A stretch of DNA of 64,000 bases from Ctenosaura bakeri (taxonomy: Eukaryota > Chordata > Lepidosauria > Squamata > Iguanidae). Positions 43,190-56,009 of the stretch are shown piece by piece. Position 1 is the first letter of the stretch, and each line of letters starts with the position of its first letter. The stretch spans positions 310,001 through 374,000 of the forward strand of contig CAOLHI010000736.1 in NCBI GenBank assembly GCA_948474755.1, given 5' to 3'. A program made the position numbers and the translations under genes. The notes beneath the pieces are model-generated. The model did not search any database, was not told the origin of the DNA, and was given only the letters and a program-made list of their open reading frames with translations.

Positions 43190-43910
43190 AATTAATTCCA
43201 CCTAAGGAACATTTGTCACTTGGGACTGTACTATCGTGACGTGCAAAATAATTTACATCCGCGCTCATCAGGACTGTCCCAGGAATGATGGATCATTTTG
43301 TTGAGTTGCAGTAAGAAAGCGGGGGGGGGGAGAGGAAAGTGCAGAATGATCTATAATGATGTAATATATACATTAAAAGGGTGTCTGGATGATCAGAGTT
43401 TTGCTAAAAATGTAAAAGGGCTTTTTGATTGATAACAGGGGTTGCTGTTTTTCTGCAAGGGCTGTCACGGACTGACACAATGCTTGAATTATTAGGGCAG
43501 AGAAGGGCAACCATAAATTTCCAGCGTCAGGCAAAAACTCTCTTTATTGTCTGCATGATGGATGGGCCTCCGTACTAGACACCAAATACTTCGTATCACC
43601 CTTAAATGGGAACACATTTTTCGCGGCCATAATTCATGTTTTTTAAATAGAAAGTTTGAAATGCCGGCCTATATTTCACGGGCCTGACATATTTATGAAT
43701 CACTCCCTGCATGCAAATATAATTATTTAAAGCACCGTGGTTGACATATGGGTTAGCAATGGAGCAAATGCTGTTAGTGGAGTGACTTTCTTTTAATCCT
43801 TTAAATTGAATAGCCTGGCGACGAGAGGTGGGGAGCGGGAAGAGGGGAGAAAGAGAGAGAGCCCTTTTACCTGCTTTCCAGATCAATAAAGTCAAAGGTA
43901 AAAAGTTTTT
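43190..43910. promoter_or_regulatory. Large candidate conserved non-coding element
   Basis: About 700 bp of repeat-free, moderately AT-rich sequence bounded by GC-rich DNA. It contains TTGATTGAT near 43427, CTGTCA at 43462-43467, TGACA at 43473-43477, ATTGTC near 43545, 'ggccataattcatg' near 43625, 'tgcatgcaaatataattat' near 43708 and 'tgacatatgggttagcaatg' near 43742. Density of homeodomain, POU and TALE cores is high across the block. A G-run (43320-43330) interrupts it. Conservation is not tested. Confidence 0.45.
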
Positions 43911-44761
43911 GCCAATTTTGGTAGCGCCTTCGGAGAGAGAATGAAATTCCGTTCCTTTGGGTTAAACGGATCAAGGAAGAGGGTGTACATATATATATAT
44001 ATATATTTACCAAGTTATTTTTAGGTAAATGAAGCAAACATTCTTCTCTATTGCATTTTTTTTTATTTCTTTACAGAGCACTATATATGTGTTTTCAAGA
44101 AAGCACTACAGATTTTAATTTTATGTGTATTTTGGGCGCGTGGTTGTGTTGTGCTGCTTCTTGTTGCCGCCGTACACACACGTTCTGCAAAACGGATCTG
44201 GCTTCTGCTTTCCACCTCAACTCGCTGACCTATCAGGGAGGGAAGACAAAGGGCGGTCGATGCCTCTACAAAGCGGAGCCGAGGCTCCTCTTTATTGAGT
44301 TTTCAGGGGGGCGTCGGGAGGGAAAAAGTGGACGCGCTAAGCGGCGCGCGCCCCCGAAGCCCCCCCACCCCCGGCCGCCTGACTTGAAAGGAACGAGCCC
44401 CCTTGGTTGGCGCTGGCTCTGCTTGCAAACCGGTTTAAACGTCTGCCTGCCTTGCCTGCCTTCTCCGCCGGATGTTTTGCAACATTTCATTTTAACGGTG
44501 CAGTTGTTTCTTTTTCACCCCCTCTTCTCTCTCCGGCTTCTCCCCTCTCTCCTCCATATGCGTGCCAAGAAGTTCCTTTGGGCTAATTTATCGCAGATCG
44601 CGTTTAAAAAACGCACGCACACACATAACACACTCCCAGGTAGATTTTGCTTTTTTTTTTTTAAAGAAAGACTATATGTCGCCCACTTAGGAAAAAAGGA
44701 GGTGATTTATCTGATTGCTTCTCAATGAGAGAGATAGATGGATAGATGGACCGATAGATAT
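43911..44761. other. Gene-free, with AT microsatellite
   Basis: (AT)n at about 43988-44006 and (GATA)-rich sequence at 44731-44760 just before the foldback. A 225-residue frame (44051-44728) has no domain and cuts across low-complexity DNA. Confidence 0.4.
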
Positions 44762-44919
44762 CCCCAGCTCTTGCGTCCGTTGGCGCGGTGGGGTACCTGC
44801 GTTGGGGATCCAGGTGGAGGGAAAAGAGCCTCGGGCTCGCGAGGATTCGTGGCTCCTTTCCCTCCACCTGGATCCCCAAAGCAAGTACCCCACTGCGCCA
44901 ACGGACGCAAGAGCTGGGG
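44762..44919. repeat. 158-bp foldback (long hairpin), unassigned
   Basis: The arms begin CCCCAGCTCTTGCGTCCGTT on each strand and pair for about 69 bases with only three mismatches and one single-base offset, around a loop of about 20 bases. No other copy is seen in the window and the termini differ from the GGCC MITE. It may be a MITE of another family or a transcribed hairpin. A short flanking duplication was not found. Confidence 0.9.
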
Positions 44920-45846
44920 TGCCACCACCGCCGCATCTCGGCTGGCAAAACGCAGAAGGCGAGCGAGGCCCCGAGCGCGAATCTTCCGCCCGGCAGCCCC
45001 TGCTGCTTTGGCTGCGGCAGCGTGGTCTATTACCTTGCGCCGTCCCCGCCCCGTCCCAGCCATCCGAGATCGGACATTACCTGCGCCTATCGTACCGTGC
45101 GCCTCTTTCCCTCTTTCGTGTCAAACATTTCTCTCGCCACTGAAACCGAGAGGAGAATGACAGTCTCTTAACGCTTTTCCTGGGCATCCGACGCTGATTT
45201 GGGGGCTGTGGTTTTGCTTTAAGAATAAAATCAGCGATTGATTTTTTTTTAATTTTTTTTTTGGAGGGGTGCTCTTTGGAAAGGTTTGCAAACAAATCGG
45301 CAGGCGTGACTTGCAAGAGGCGAAGGGAGGGAGGCGCAGCCGTCCGCGCAGCCCGCCCGGAGCGTCATAAAAGCGGAAAGCACCCCACCGCCCAGTCAGG
45401 CAAACCCGGCCAGGGAAAAAACGAAGAGGCACCCTGGCTCTTCGCACCAAACGGCGACACTTCCGCCAAGGGTGGGGTTTCTAGGGACGCCTCCCCTAGG
45501 CCCTAGATTCCGCCGGGTTTTCTTTCTTTCGCCGTCCTCTTGGAGCCAGGCTGTTTTTTGTTTGCATTAAAAAAAAAAAAAAAGGAAAATACTGTACTGT
45601 AGAAGGCACGTTGGTCATAAAAGGATGCCAGGGGTCCGAATCCATATGGGTGCAAAACTTCGTAGGAGGCCATTTAAGAGATCAAAAAAATGTGCTGGCT
45701 TTGCAGAGTTGCAGATCTCTTCCTCAGACAAGATGTTAACAGGGTAGGTTGCTGAGTAGGGCAACTGATTTGATTTTGAAGTCTTTGGTTCTGAGCAATG
45801 ACAGCCTTATGGCAGAATGGAGGAGGACAGGCAGAAATGCATCAAA
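44920..45846. other. GC-rich then mixed unique DNA
   Basis: No gene supported. T-runs at 45241-45261 and an A-run near 45569-45583. Confidence 0.4.
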
Positions 45847-46038
45847 GGCCATTTCCACACTACACTGTTGTAGTGCTTTTATTCCGCTTTCAACCTCCTG
45901 TGGAATTCTGGGGTTTGTAGTTTACTGAAGCCAAGGAACTCTCTGGCTGAGAATTCCAAATGCTCTTCCCTAAACTCCAAACCCCATGATTCCATAGGAT
46001 GGTGCAAGTGGAATGATAGCACTATAACAGAAATGGCC
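45847..46038. mobile_element. Palindromic MITE with AAA duplication
   Basis: 192 bp between aaa at 45844-45846 and 46039-46041. Left end GGCCATTTCCACACTACACT. The right end has lost the 'tctagtgcgg' portion. A longer loop contains 'gaggccaaggaactctctgg'-type sequence shared with the copies at 60699 and 61950, marking a subfamily. Confidence 0.85.
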
Positions 46039-48522
46039 AAAGTCTCTAACAGGCCATATGATGGTTTCACCTCCCCCTCCCATTAAACCTGAAATCATCA
46101 CACTTGCAAGAATTTTATAAGAATGCTTCCACATCCCTCTTCCGGAGAAGGTGATCATGCACTTGACTTCAACATCAAGTCAACTCTCTTTTCATCCCTA
46201 TGTTGGGTAAGACTGCTGAGAGCTGCTGTCCAGTCCTGTCCTCTGAAGGGCTAAACGTTGCTGTGACAGCATAATCTTCTCCATGGGTAAATCAGGCCAC
46301 TCCTCACTTACAAAGGGTTCAAGCAGGATAATCAGAATCTCCTCACTCTTGAAAATGGCATTTCATTTTTGCTGTGGGGAGAGGGGCTGACAATTCTTGT
46401 GCACTTGATCGTTACTGTGACCCTGATATCCAGGACTTGAACAGGAAGTCTAAGGCTCAAACCTTTCTTCTGTCCAATGTCCAAAAGGGGGACAATACAT
46501 AGTAAGCCATTCACATGGAAACCATAATATCCACTATTTTTGACGTTCTTGTAGTCTTTTATCTATCTATGAGAGGCTCAGATTTTCATAACTTCATGTG
46601 ATTAATGCCTCAAAAGGACTTGTATCCTCTGGTCAAGTCACAGGTTATACACACTATACAACAGTTGGTGTAAAAATAATTACCATAGGGTGTATGCTAG
46701 CTATGTACATCAAAGATACAATCTTTGTTTTCTAAAAAGGATTCTGGGGGTATCTTTTTGTTGATGATATCACTACAGTTATCTATGGTTATCTAAAGAA
46801 CAGGAAAGAGTGCATTAAGGTACATCTGATATATTTCCTGAGGTAAAAGCTGGCGGACGGGAAGCCCTATTGAGCTTTTGGGGCTATTGGGTAAAGACCT
46901 GACCAGCACTAGCTAAATATAAACTAGAAACAGTAAGGAAATCTCTGAGCTATTGCCCCTAAGGTGCTTGACCTTTCAAGACTCCTTGGGAGATAGATAG
47001 GGATGATGCCTTTTGGGAAACTTTGGGAGTAATCGTTTCAGACCAAGGCAGCTTCAGTTATGCTTCATCTAATGTTGTATAAAAAAGGGAAACAAAACAA
47101 CAATGCTCTTAAGATATCTTGCCTTTGGATTTTGCTGAACATTGCTTGGTGCTCCAGGGTAACTTATAACCTCAGCAGTTTTGGGGTTTCTGATATAGTA
47201 TCTCAGTTGAAATTAGGGAATCTTGTGTAAATTCAAACATCCAATTGATTCCACTTAGAGGTTTCTGCCCACTCCTGTCCAGATTCCCATGAAACTGGAT
47301 TACCATAGCAATAGAAGTTCAGCAATGCTTTCCCTCTTAGGGTCTGTGATGCTGCACCATGAGAATTTACAGAATGCAGCTCACAGCAGGAAACTGCTGA
47401 CATGTGAAGTAACAAGAGAAAGGTGAAGCTCAATAGATACTTTGGAAACAATTTATTGAAACAAACTATTGTAGCAGAATACTGTAGATCTCTGGATAAA
47501 TTCTTCTCCAGGATGAATTCAGCATATCAAATTTGAGAGTTGACTTGGGACTTTCTGCATTCATTTTGACTTACCTCTTGTATTCGTCTTGCTGGACAGC
47601 ACAATGACATCTGAAGTAATTAAGACATCGGTCATTTCTGCATCGCATCACTGTCTCATTTTCACACGACATTGTCATGTCACTGCAGCCAGCCTGTACC
47701 ACTCATCTCAACTGCAGGTTATACAACTAATGGGAAAAAAATCCACTAAGGGCCTGCAATTGTGCAATGCTCCTGTCACTGCCAGCCGTGCAGAAGGTGC
47801 AGAAGCATGATCATGTGCTTCCTTCCCCAGTGCAACATGGGAAAGAGTTCAACTGCACTGCAGAAGGAAAGTGTATGTCGCTTGCATTCCCACCCACAGG
47901 CAGCAAGCTGGGTGCGGGCAGGAGCATTGGAGACATGCTTCCATCCTGGCAAAGGCACTACTGGGATCGTGACAGGATGACGTGGGTTAGCATCATGCAG
48001 AAATGGTGTTTGATTAGAATACAAATTCTCATTTTTATTGGTAATATCTAGCTTTCCAACTAGAACCCAGGAGGCACAATGGGAAGCAGGCAAGGCACTA
48101 TTGTTAGGTAGATTGAGGCAATGGAGGCAATGACACCATGTGGTATATGTTGGGGACATATGCTCTGACAGCCACCACCCAGAGATGAGAGCCCATGCTT
48201 TTATACTACTTACATCAATTATATTTTTCATATTAAAAACAAAACATAACACCAGAAGGTAAGGCACTTTCCCCCAAAATAAACCTTAACATCACTTAGA
48301 GGGCATTTTCCAGATAATAATATGAGAGTTTAGTTTCATCAGCTATGTTGTCCATCCTGTTTCATTGCCTCACCTGCCATTTTCACTGTAGTTTTTATTC
48401 TTTGATGGTCAGCTGCAAGCGGCAAGTGGACTGGCAGGGTGAGAAAGAAGAGGGAGGAAGAAGAGGAGCATTATGGCATGCTGTCTCATGATGCATTATA
48501 TTCACAAGGAAAGGAAGCCAAA
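46039..48522. other. Gene-free AT-rich desert
   Basis: No gene or intact element recognised. The open frames at 47589-48267 overlap on both strands and have no recognisable domain. Confidence 0.4.
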
Positions 48523-48539
48523 GTGTGTGTGTGTGTGTG

Positions 48540-48573
<34 letters not shown>
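48523..48573. repeat. (GT)n(GA)n microsatellite
   Basis: About nine GT units followed by about sixteen GA units. Confidence 0.95.
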
Positions 48574-48576
<3 letters not shown>

Positions 48577-50146
48577 AATGGGTACAGCGATAAGAGCAAA
48601 AAGTGGCATGAGAAATAAGAGAGGGAGTGATGAGCATGGATGAGAGCATTATGGAAAGAGCCTGGAAAGGGAAAGATAGAGCAATGTATAGACTTGGGAG
48701 AGTGGTGTCCACAGTTACAACATGCAGTTGCAAATACACTCAAAAAGAGTAGGTAGAGAAGACAGATGGTGGAAACAGGATGCTAGAGATGGACAGCGGT
48801 TATGACACACATCTTCCCAATCTGTGGAACAAGAAGAAGTATTTATATAGACAGTATCATTGTTGAACTGTCTGTTTCTTTGAATATTCTTGAGACAATT
48901 CTTCTTGTTGGTTGTTTTTTTCCTCTTATACACAGTATTTATCAATCATGTACATGAGATCCAGAATTTTATAGTGTGATATTATTGAAAGGAAGCAGGG
49001 CAGTTCTGATTTTTACTTTGTATTTATAGATATTGTATCCTGTGTCTTTCTTTATAAATTCAAATAATCACTTTTAGTGTGTGAATGAGAAATGGGCTTT
49101 TCCAAAATTTGTGCATTAGCCTTCTCTTTTACTGGGATCAACCAGGGACAAGAGCAGGAGGAAAGAAATGAACTAATAAGTGGGATTTTTTTTTTACTGC
49201 TTTCCAAGAAGGGTGTTTTTTTGGGGGGACGGGGGTATAGAATTGTAATGTAAATTTAAATGCCATGTCAAATTAACAGAATAAAACAAGCAATCACTTT
49301 TCAAAATAAATGTAATTGATTTTAAAACTAAAACTAAAGTTAGCCCACCCCTCTGATTTATCAAGCAGAGTCCTAGATGGTAAATTTTTGAAGCAAAACA
49401 TTTTGAAGCAAAATAAGCTTTTGGTTTCTGGGGCACCTTTGGATTATGGTGATCCTTTATGAATATGGAAAATGATCAAACTAGTCTGCAGTCCTACCCA
49501 CATTTTTGGGGGGAAGTAGATCTCATTGAACTTTCCTGTAAGTATGAATTGAAGCACAACTTCTAAAAGTCATTTCTCAGACTCTGAGAAGGAATAGTGT
49601 CATGATTTGCTTGTAGATGTTCTTCTGACTTCAACAGACAAGTGTAACCTCATAGCCTATATTAAGTTGGGGGGACTCTGTAACTAATTTTTAATGTTTG
49701 GGAGGAGTCAACATCGGCAGGCAGATTGTAATTAATTTTGCATACCTGCAAGAGGAGGGCAAACTGTTTTTCCCATCTATTATCATTCAAGCATCCTTAA
49801 ATATGAAGACCCTTACAAGCAGAATGGGTACTTAGAAATTGTTCCCAAATAAGGGTGCATTGCATAAATTGCAGGCAGTCTTTATTATTCCTGGGAAGAT
49901 TCAACAACAATAGCGGTCTTAATATTTCTTAGTGCTCGATCAATACTACCCTTCTGATTGATAATCCCCTAGAAGGCTCAACTACATGGAAATCTTGGTG
50001 TAACATTCTGCCAGACAATTTTGAGGGGCTCAGTTGTCTAGTTTATGGGTTGAGAGGAGTCAAGCCCTTCATGCCAAGCTGCTATGCTGAGATTTATGTC
50101 TTTGTCTTTCTGATCAATGGTGGTTTCCCCTGTGGGAGTACCCCTC
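48574..50146. other. Gene-free desert
   Basis: No gene. 'agtcctacccacatttttgg' followed by 'ctcattgaactttcctgtaa' (about 49481-49540) is a decayed copy of the recurring repeat core noted at 27045 and 53030. Confidence 0.4.
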
Positions 50147-50322
50147 AGTGGCGAAGGTTGGAGTGCATGGAGGGGTGCAGGAGGGGGGCAGGGCTATGGC
50201 ATGAGGGCGTGGCCGTGGTGCATGGGGGTGTGGCCACAGCATGTGAGGGTGTGGCTATGAGCTGGGACACCCCAAAAACTTTGCTGCCAGGGGCGAACCA
50301 CCTCCGTCACCCCTACGCAACT
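50147..50322. mobile_element. Possible decayed hAT MITE
   Basis: Left end CAGTGGCGAAGGTTG; the right end read inward is CAGTTGCGTAGGGGTG. The flanks gtacccct and ataccttt agree at five of eight positions. The interior is G-rich with 'ggtgtggccacagcatg' type repeats. Diverged, so the call is tentative. Confidence 0.45.
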
Positions 50323-53149
50323 GATACCTTTTGTTCTCCTACAACCTGGAGAAAGGATGATGACTTGACTAGTGGTGAAGCCCAGACAGGCATTTGTGAA
50401 CCCCCAGCACATGTGGTGGAAGGAATTTCAATAGGTAAAAGATTAAAATAAGGTTGCCACCTGCATGTTTGGTCCTTAACTAAATTCTGTAGGTGTTTGC
50501 CACCTTTTGGAAACCAAATGGGTCTTTTGACATAACTCAGGATCCCATTCTTATGTCTAATTTTTGTGATGATTGGTATGGGCCGACCCATTTTGTTGTT
50601 AAAAGGGATGTTTGACATTGATAAAAAGACAGAGAGAGATAATGAGATGAATGGTGTAGCTAGATGGTAACTTCTTACAATATTAGCCTGCAGGGACAAG
50701 TCCACCAGAGTTCCTATGTGTAAAGTTTTGCTGGAATCCAGATGTAGAAAATGGCAGCATCCTTTGGTTACTCTGCTACGCGTGATGAGAGAGAACAGCA
50801 ATCATGCCTTCAAAGCAACAGAGACACCAGATGCACAGTATAAATGTTACACTGGATGCATCAGCCCGCTAGACAGTGGGTTAGCTCTGCATTATACAGG
50901 TAGCTGTCTGTAATGTTAGATTTCAGTAATTTCTTAGCCAGTACCAAATGGAATAAGGCAGACAAAAGTTTTGTTCTGAAAAGAAAGAAAAAAGAGATAC
51001 CTGGTTTATTAGCTTTTCTTCTCCTTTTTGCATTGCACAGTTTGTACAAGGGTGCTTGCAGAAGTTTATCAGTTCAGCCCTGAGCAGGAACTTCAGATAG
51101 CTGAGACATAATTTTGTGAATGAAATCAAAAGGCAGTTTTACTCCTTCACTCCCCAAAAGTGAGAATGTTCTTCCATAACCCTGTATTTCTATATGGTTC
51201 TTCTTCCTGAATGAAAAGAGGTAAGTACAAGCCAGAGACCCATGCACAGCTGAAGTATGGAGCCTACTGTAAGAGTGGGCAATTTTTTGCATTTGTATGT
51301 TGAGAGTGATTGATTGATCTAAATATCTCTGGTGCAGAGAGACATGGCAACATTACTAATCCCTCAGAAGCTGGAATGAGGAGACTCAGAACACTGACTT
51401 ATACAGAGATGCATAGGTGTTTTAGCTGCACAGAAATTCTACATAAAGGTGTGAATGAGGAGGCCTTCTAGACATTGTTGAACACTCCCAGCATTTTCAT
51501 TGTTGGCTATGCTGACTGTAGCTGTAGGGATTTGCAGTCCAACTTCTGAAGGGTTTCATAATTCCCACCCCTGCTTTAATGATTTAATTCATAGATTTCT
51601 CACAGCACATTAACAATATTTTGTCAGTTTTGCAGGCCTTCAGACCCTGAGATCTCCTGATTTTCTATTTCTTGAAATAAAATGCCCAGGAGATCTGATG
51701 TACCATCTTAGTATAGCTGCTGTTCTTACATAACAGAAGACTACAGATTTTAAAGTACAAACCCAAGATTCTCTGTCATCACTTTTTCATATAAGTTTAT
51801 TTGAATAGATGTGAATATTTAAAGAGTCTTATAAGAGACAGTGTAAGAATAAGAAACAATTTTGTGTACTTTTTACAAATAGCAAGCTAATTGGGCAGTT
51901 CTTCTCTCAATCTTTCTCTCTCTCTCTCTTTCCATAATTAATATTTCTTCTAGGAAAAGCATAATAGTTTGGAACACTGACAAACACATTTACCAACAAT
52001 GCTCATCTCAATTCAAACCATTCTTGTGTATTAACCGGGAGTCTAAAGAAAAGGTTTTATTCAAGATTCACAAACTGTCTCCGTTTTTAGAGACATAAAT
52101 ATTTGGCTGCATCTAAAACAAAAGAGTAGGTTACTTTTTTTCAGTGTTAGGCATATGTTGTGTTGTTCCTTGCTATCATGTTCTTTGTTAGATTGAAATA
52201 TGCCTGGCTGCCTCACCTATTGAAAAAAGTCAGGAACATCTTTCTGTAACACTTAGTACAGTCTTAAGCCGGGTATTAAACTTTGTTGCCATCAATAACA
52301 AGACAGCAGATGACTGGCCATGTGACCACTTCTTATTTTTTTTTCAAGCTGGGAAACAGATACTCCAGTCATAATCGTCTAAGTTTGAGAATCGGGTGAC
52401 CCAGGATAGCCAATCTCACATGATTTCCTACTATTTAGCTTCAAGGCCTGCTGCAGCTGAGCGGACTGCTGCTTTGTGCTACCTATAGAAAGAAAGATAA
52501 CAATCACTTATGCCACTGCTGATCTATAAGCACTTCTGGTCTAAAACTGAACTAGTTCTGTTTTCCAGATTTCAGTATAAAGTATGTAAGATGGAGCTGA
52601 ATAGAGGGATGCCACTCTGTCTTCACTCAGAGAGATTTATGGCAACTCTCAGTTTTTACTACAAGGTCAGTCTGCATCATTCTGTTCTTTGTGGTGTCAC
52701 CAGACAGGCTCCCTCCCTCCCTCCCTCCCTGCTTTTCATTTGCCTCTCACACCTGCTTCCTGGTCTGCTCCTTGGCCTCTCCTACCCAGCTGTGGCCTGC
52801 CTTAGAGGAAATTAAACTTCAGCTCTACTTCTGAAGAGCCTTGTTTCCTACATATTTGCATTCCTCATTTATAGCCTATCCCTAAGGTCAAGAACCTGTA
52901 ACCTGCACTTTGTGGATTGTGCCCTGTTACGCTAGTTTCCTGTATATTTGCAACCACATCCTTTGGCCTGGTTTTTGCTCGGTTATACAGGCTCTCTGCC
53001 CAACTTGACATGGACAAAAAAGAGCAACTTCATGGTACAATCCTATGTGAATCTACTCAGAAGGAGGTCTCATTGAGTTCCCATTTACCTTGGAATATCT
53101 TATCCCAGTTACCTGGGAATCTAGTGAGAAGATTCCTTGGGTAGATCCA
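50323..53149. other. Gene-free desert
   Basis: No gene. (CCCT)n lies at 52711-52730. The recurring repeat core 'acaatcctatgtgaatctac' / 'tctcattgagttcccattta' is at about 53037-53090. Confidence 0.4.
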
Positions 53150-53239
53150 GACCATTTCCACACTATACCCTTATAGCGCAATGATTCCATTTTCAACACC
53201 CTATGGAATCCTAGGGTTTGCAGTTTAGGGAGGATGGCC
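53150..53239. mobile_element. Half-length MITE (left arm only)
   Basis: Left arm from 'gaccatttccacactatacc' through 'tatggaatcctagggtttgc' to 'agtttagggagg', then directly 'atggcc'. The right arm is missing, so no hairpin can form. The flanks cca and tca differ by one base. Confidence 0.8.
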
Positions 53240-55449
53240 TCAGTGTTGTCTTCAGCTTTTGTGCCAGTGCACAAAAGAGAGCCTTTGAATAAGCTATCAA
53301 AAGGACAAACACATTGCAAATGTATAGCAAAGACTCTTTTTAGAAGAAGTGGAAACACTTTAATATCATCATGTATTTAAAGGAATCAATACTCTACGCA
53401 TCAAGCATTAAGGGAAACAGTTACCACTTTATGCTTAAGTTGCCATTTGTTTGTGATCTCTCATTTGTAGATAAATTATAGATAAAACAGAGTGCATAAA
53501 ATTTGGGAAGAGGCAGTGATGTAGGAAGGAAATTAATATGCATTTTCTATGCACTAAGAAAGAAAAGAAACTATTAATAACCATTTCCCTAAAGATGTGG
53601 CTTTGAATATTTCTTTCATTTCAGAGTATGGCTTCATATGGTAAAAATGTTACATTTAATATTACACACAAAATGGAATTTCAAAAATCTAGCTGTTTCT
53701 TCTGAGATTTGCCTTTTCCTAGGTACTTTTTCCCCTAGATGCTATGCTTGCAGTTTAGTGTTCCACATGAAGTTCCCTTGTGCTATGTGTTTGAGAGGTT
53801 GCTGTTAACAGGCATGGAATTCACACAGCCTGTGGGGAGTGCTCTTCTAGATCCAGGAATCTGCAAGTACAGGCAAAATACCATTTGCTTCATGCATGCA
53901 GCCTCCCCTAATCCTTTCAGCCATGTGTGCTGAACTCTCTGCTGAATAGGTTTTCCCTCTCCTGCAAATCATCTGTTTGTTCTTCATTATATTACAGTGT
54001 AATTACATCGTGATGATGGATTAACTTCACCCTTTTGCAAGGTAACAGTAATTTTTAATTTCATAGTTAAAGGATTGTGGTCTCACTAAATGGTGGAGGA
54101 AAAATATGGTATGATTCAAGTGTTGACTTGTGCTGTTGTGGGTGTTGAGGTGACGGTGACATGGATGGGAGTAGTGTGTATTTTATGCTACAGGTCAGTA
54201 GTTTATAGCATTCAAATATTTTCCAACAAAAAGAATTAAAAGTAATGCTTTTAGTTAATTTTAAGAAATAGAGCAGTGCAGGGTTTTTCTTAAAAAAAAA
54301 CACATTACAGCTTATAGCAATCTTTCAAATGAGTTTTTAAAACCAGTTTTAACTAATTATTTCATCCTCACATATATGGCAAATAAATTTGATGAGCATA
54401 TTGGGGAGAGCTACAATTTTGTAAGGCACTGGAGATCTAAAACTGGTGCCTCTGGTGTTAAGAAATGGCACTTTATTCTGTGTACCATTGTGATTCCATG
54501 AGAGATCCCAGTGTGTCTTCTGGTACCAGGTTCCAGCCTAGCAGAGATCAAATACCGCAAGAGGCTACAAGATTTTTCACTTTATCCTACACATCTTCCT
54601 TAAGTTTGGCTTGTCAGTCTGAGCAGATTGAGTTCTATGCCTGTCTGCTTCCCAGCTTGCCTCCAGACCGCCATCTTTGACAAATTCCCAGGAATCCGTG
54701 GAAGCATGACACTGAGGGCTGCTTCTTCTCGTTAGCTATTTTGTACTTGAGTACCCAAGTACAAAATACCCATCCATTATGTAAGGTGAAAAAATGTTTT
54801 ATCTTCTTTCTTTCTTCCTTTTTGCAGGAGGATCTATATCTTTCAGGCCTGTCCCATGGACAGCAGGAGACAAGATCAAGGAGCAAGCCAGAAATCAAGG
54901 GGAGAAAAAAGCATGTCAAAACTGTAGGACAAATCTGAATGCAGGACTAAAGAAAAACCAAGAATGTGCAAACGTGCCAGATTTCTGGAAGATGATGTTG
55001 CTCAGGCAAGACAGGCGGAACATGACAATGCTTTGTGCCCAGGAGGATCCAACAGTGAGACTAGGTGGGCAAAATTATGCAGGGCCTGAAATCCTCCACC
55101 TTTAGTCCCATGGTTCAGCACATGGGGCAGTTGCATACAGATCCCAATACTCTTGCCAGTGTTAAAGGGCAGTAACAATGACATAGGGGTTTTTTTGGTG
55201 AGAGGGGGGCAGTAAAATCATGATACACCATAAGCCTTGCTGATGAACTCTCCTTTTCACTGAAACATGAAATACTGCCCTAGCACTCGCTTAACAAAGC
55301 ACCAAGCCAGAGGAAGATCAAGCATATTGTTTTTTAATCCTTATTATTTCATGCTGTATTTTTAAACTTACCTCTCCGCCAGTGAAGATTAAATATATTT
55401 AAAATAAATACTAAAACAGATTCTTGTGATCTCCAAAGAGAAAGAAAAA
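53240..55449. other. Gene-free desert
   Basis: No gene. A 13-bp perfect stem (TATTTTGTACTTG) lies at 54737-54768. 'ttacagtgtaattacatcgt' near 53993 has homeodomain-like cores. Confidence 0.4.
54737..54768. repeat. Short perfect inverted repeat
   Basis: TATTTTGTACTTG pairs with CAAGTACAAAATA across a six-base spacer. Confidence 0.85.
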
Positions 55450-55815
55450 ACCCTGTCTGACTGTACCCCTCTGTGACTGTAATTCATTGATACTATCTGT
55501 TGCTCTAGTCAAAGGATCTTTCTGTCAATACTATCAGTTTGACATTATTGGCAGGAAATGCTTTGACTCGAAAAATAGGCCTGTTTACTAGTCCTCTGTT
55601 GCCACAGAAATTGTGCCCTTTAATTGTAGATTCGTCTCAGACCCTAGCTGCCCTGATGTTGCCCAGCACAGATGTAGATTGAATTTTTATAGTGAGTGTA
55701 AGTGAATAAATGCCCTTTCTCCTTCCTTTAATACTTGCCATGCTATTATTGGTGAGATATTTCAATTACATACGTTAACTGACATAAAAGGGATCTTTAC
55801 AAGTGATAAGAGCTT
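55450..55815. promoter_or_regulatory. Candidate conserved non-coding block
   Basis: Repeat-free sequence with 'gtcaaaggatctttctgtca', 'tttgacattattggcagg', 'ctttaattgtagattcg' and 'tttcaattacatacg'. TCF/LEF, TALE and homeodomain cores are frequent. Flanked by ordinary desert. Inference only. Confidence 0.35.
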
Positions 55816-56009
55816 CCTGCTCTAACAAAATTCCCCTGGCCCCCAAGTCATTTCCTGTTACTTAATCTTTGCTTGTAACTTAGGGATTGCCAGAAACCAT
55901 TTTGTTTTGCTTCTGATGGTAGGGAGAGGGGGAAGTGTCAATTTTGCAGATCACAACAGGCAGAAGGAGTGAAATTGAGCAATGATGTGGATGAAGCCCT
56001 GTTACAAAC

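Noticed and set aside
44051..44728. 225-codon plus-strand frame
   Set aside because: Crosses T-runs and low-complexity DNA, has no domain and no splice or promoter context.
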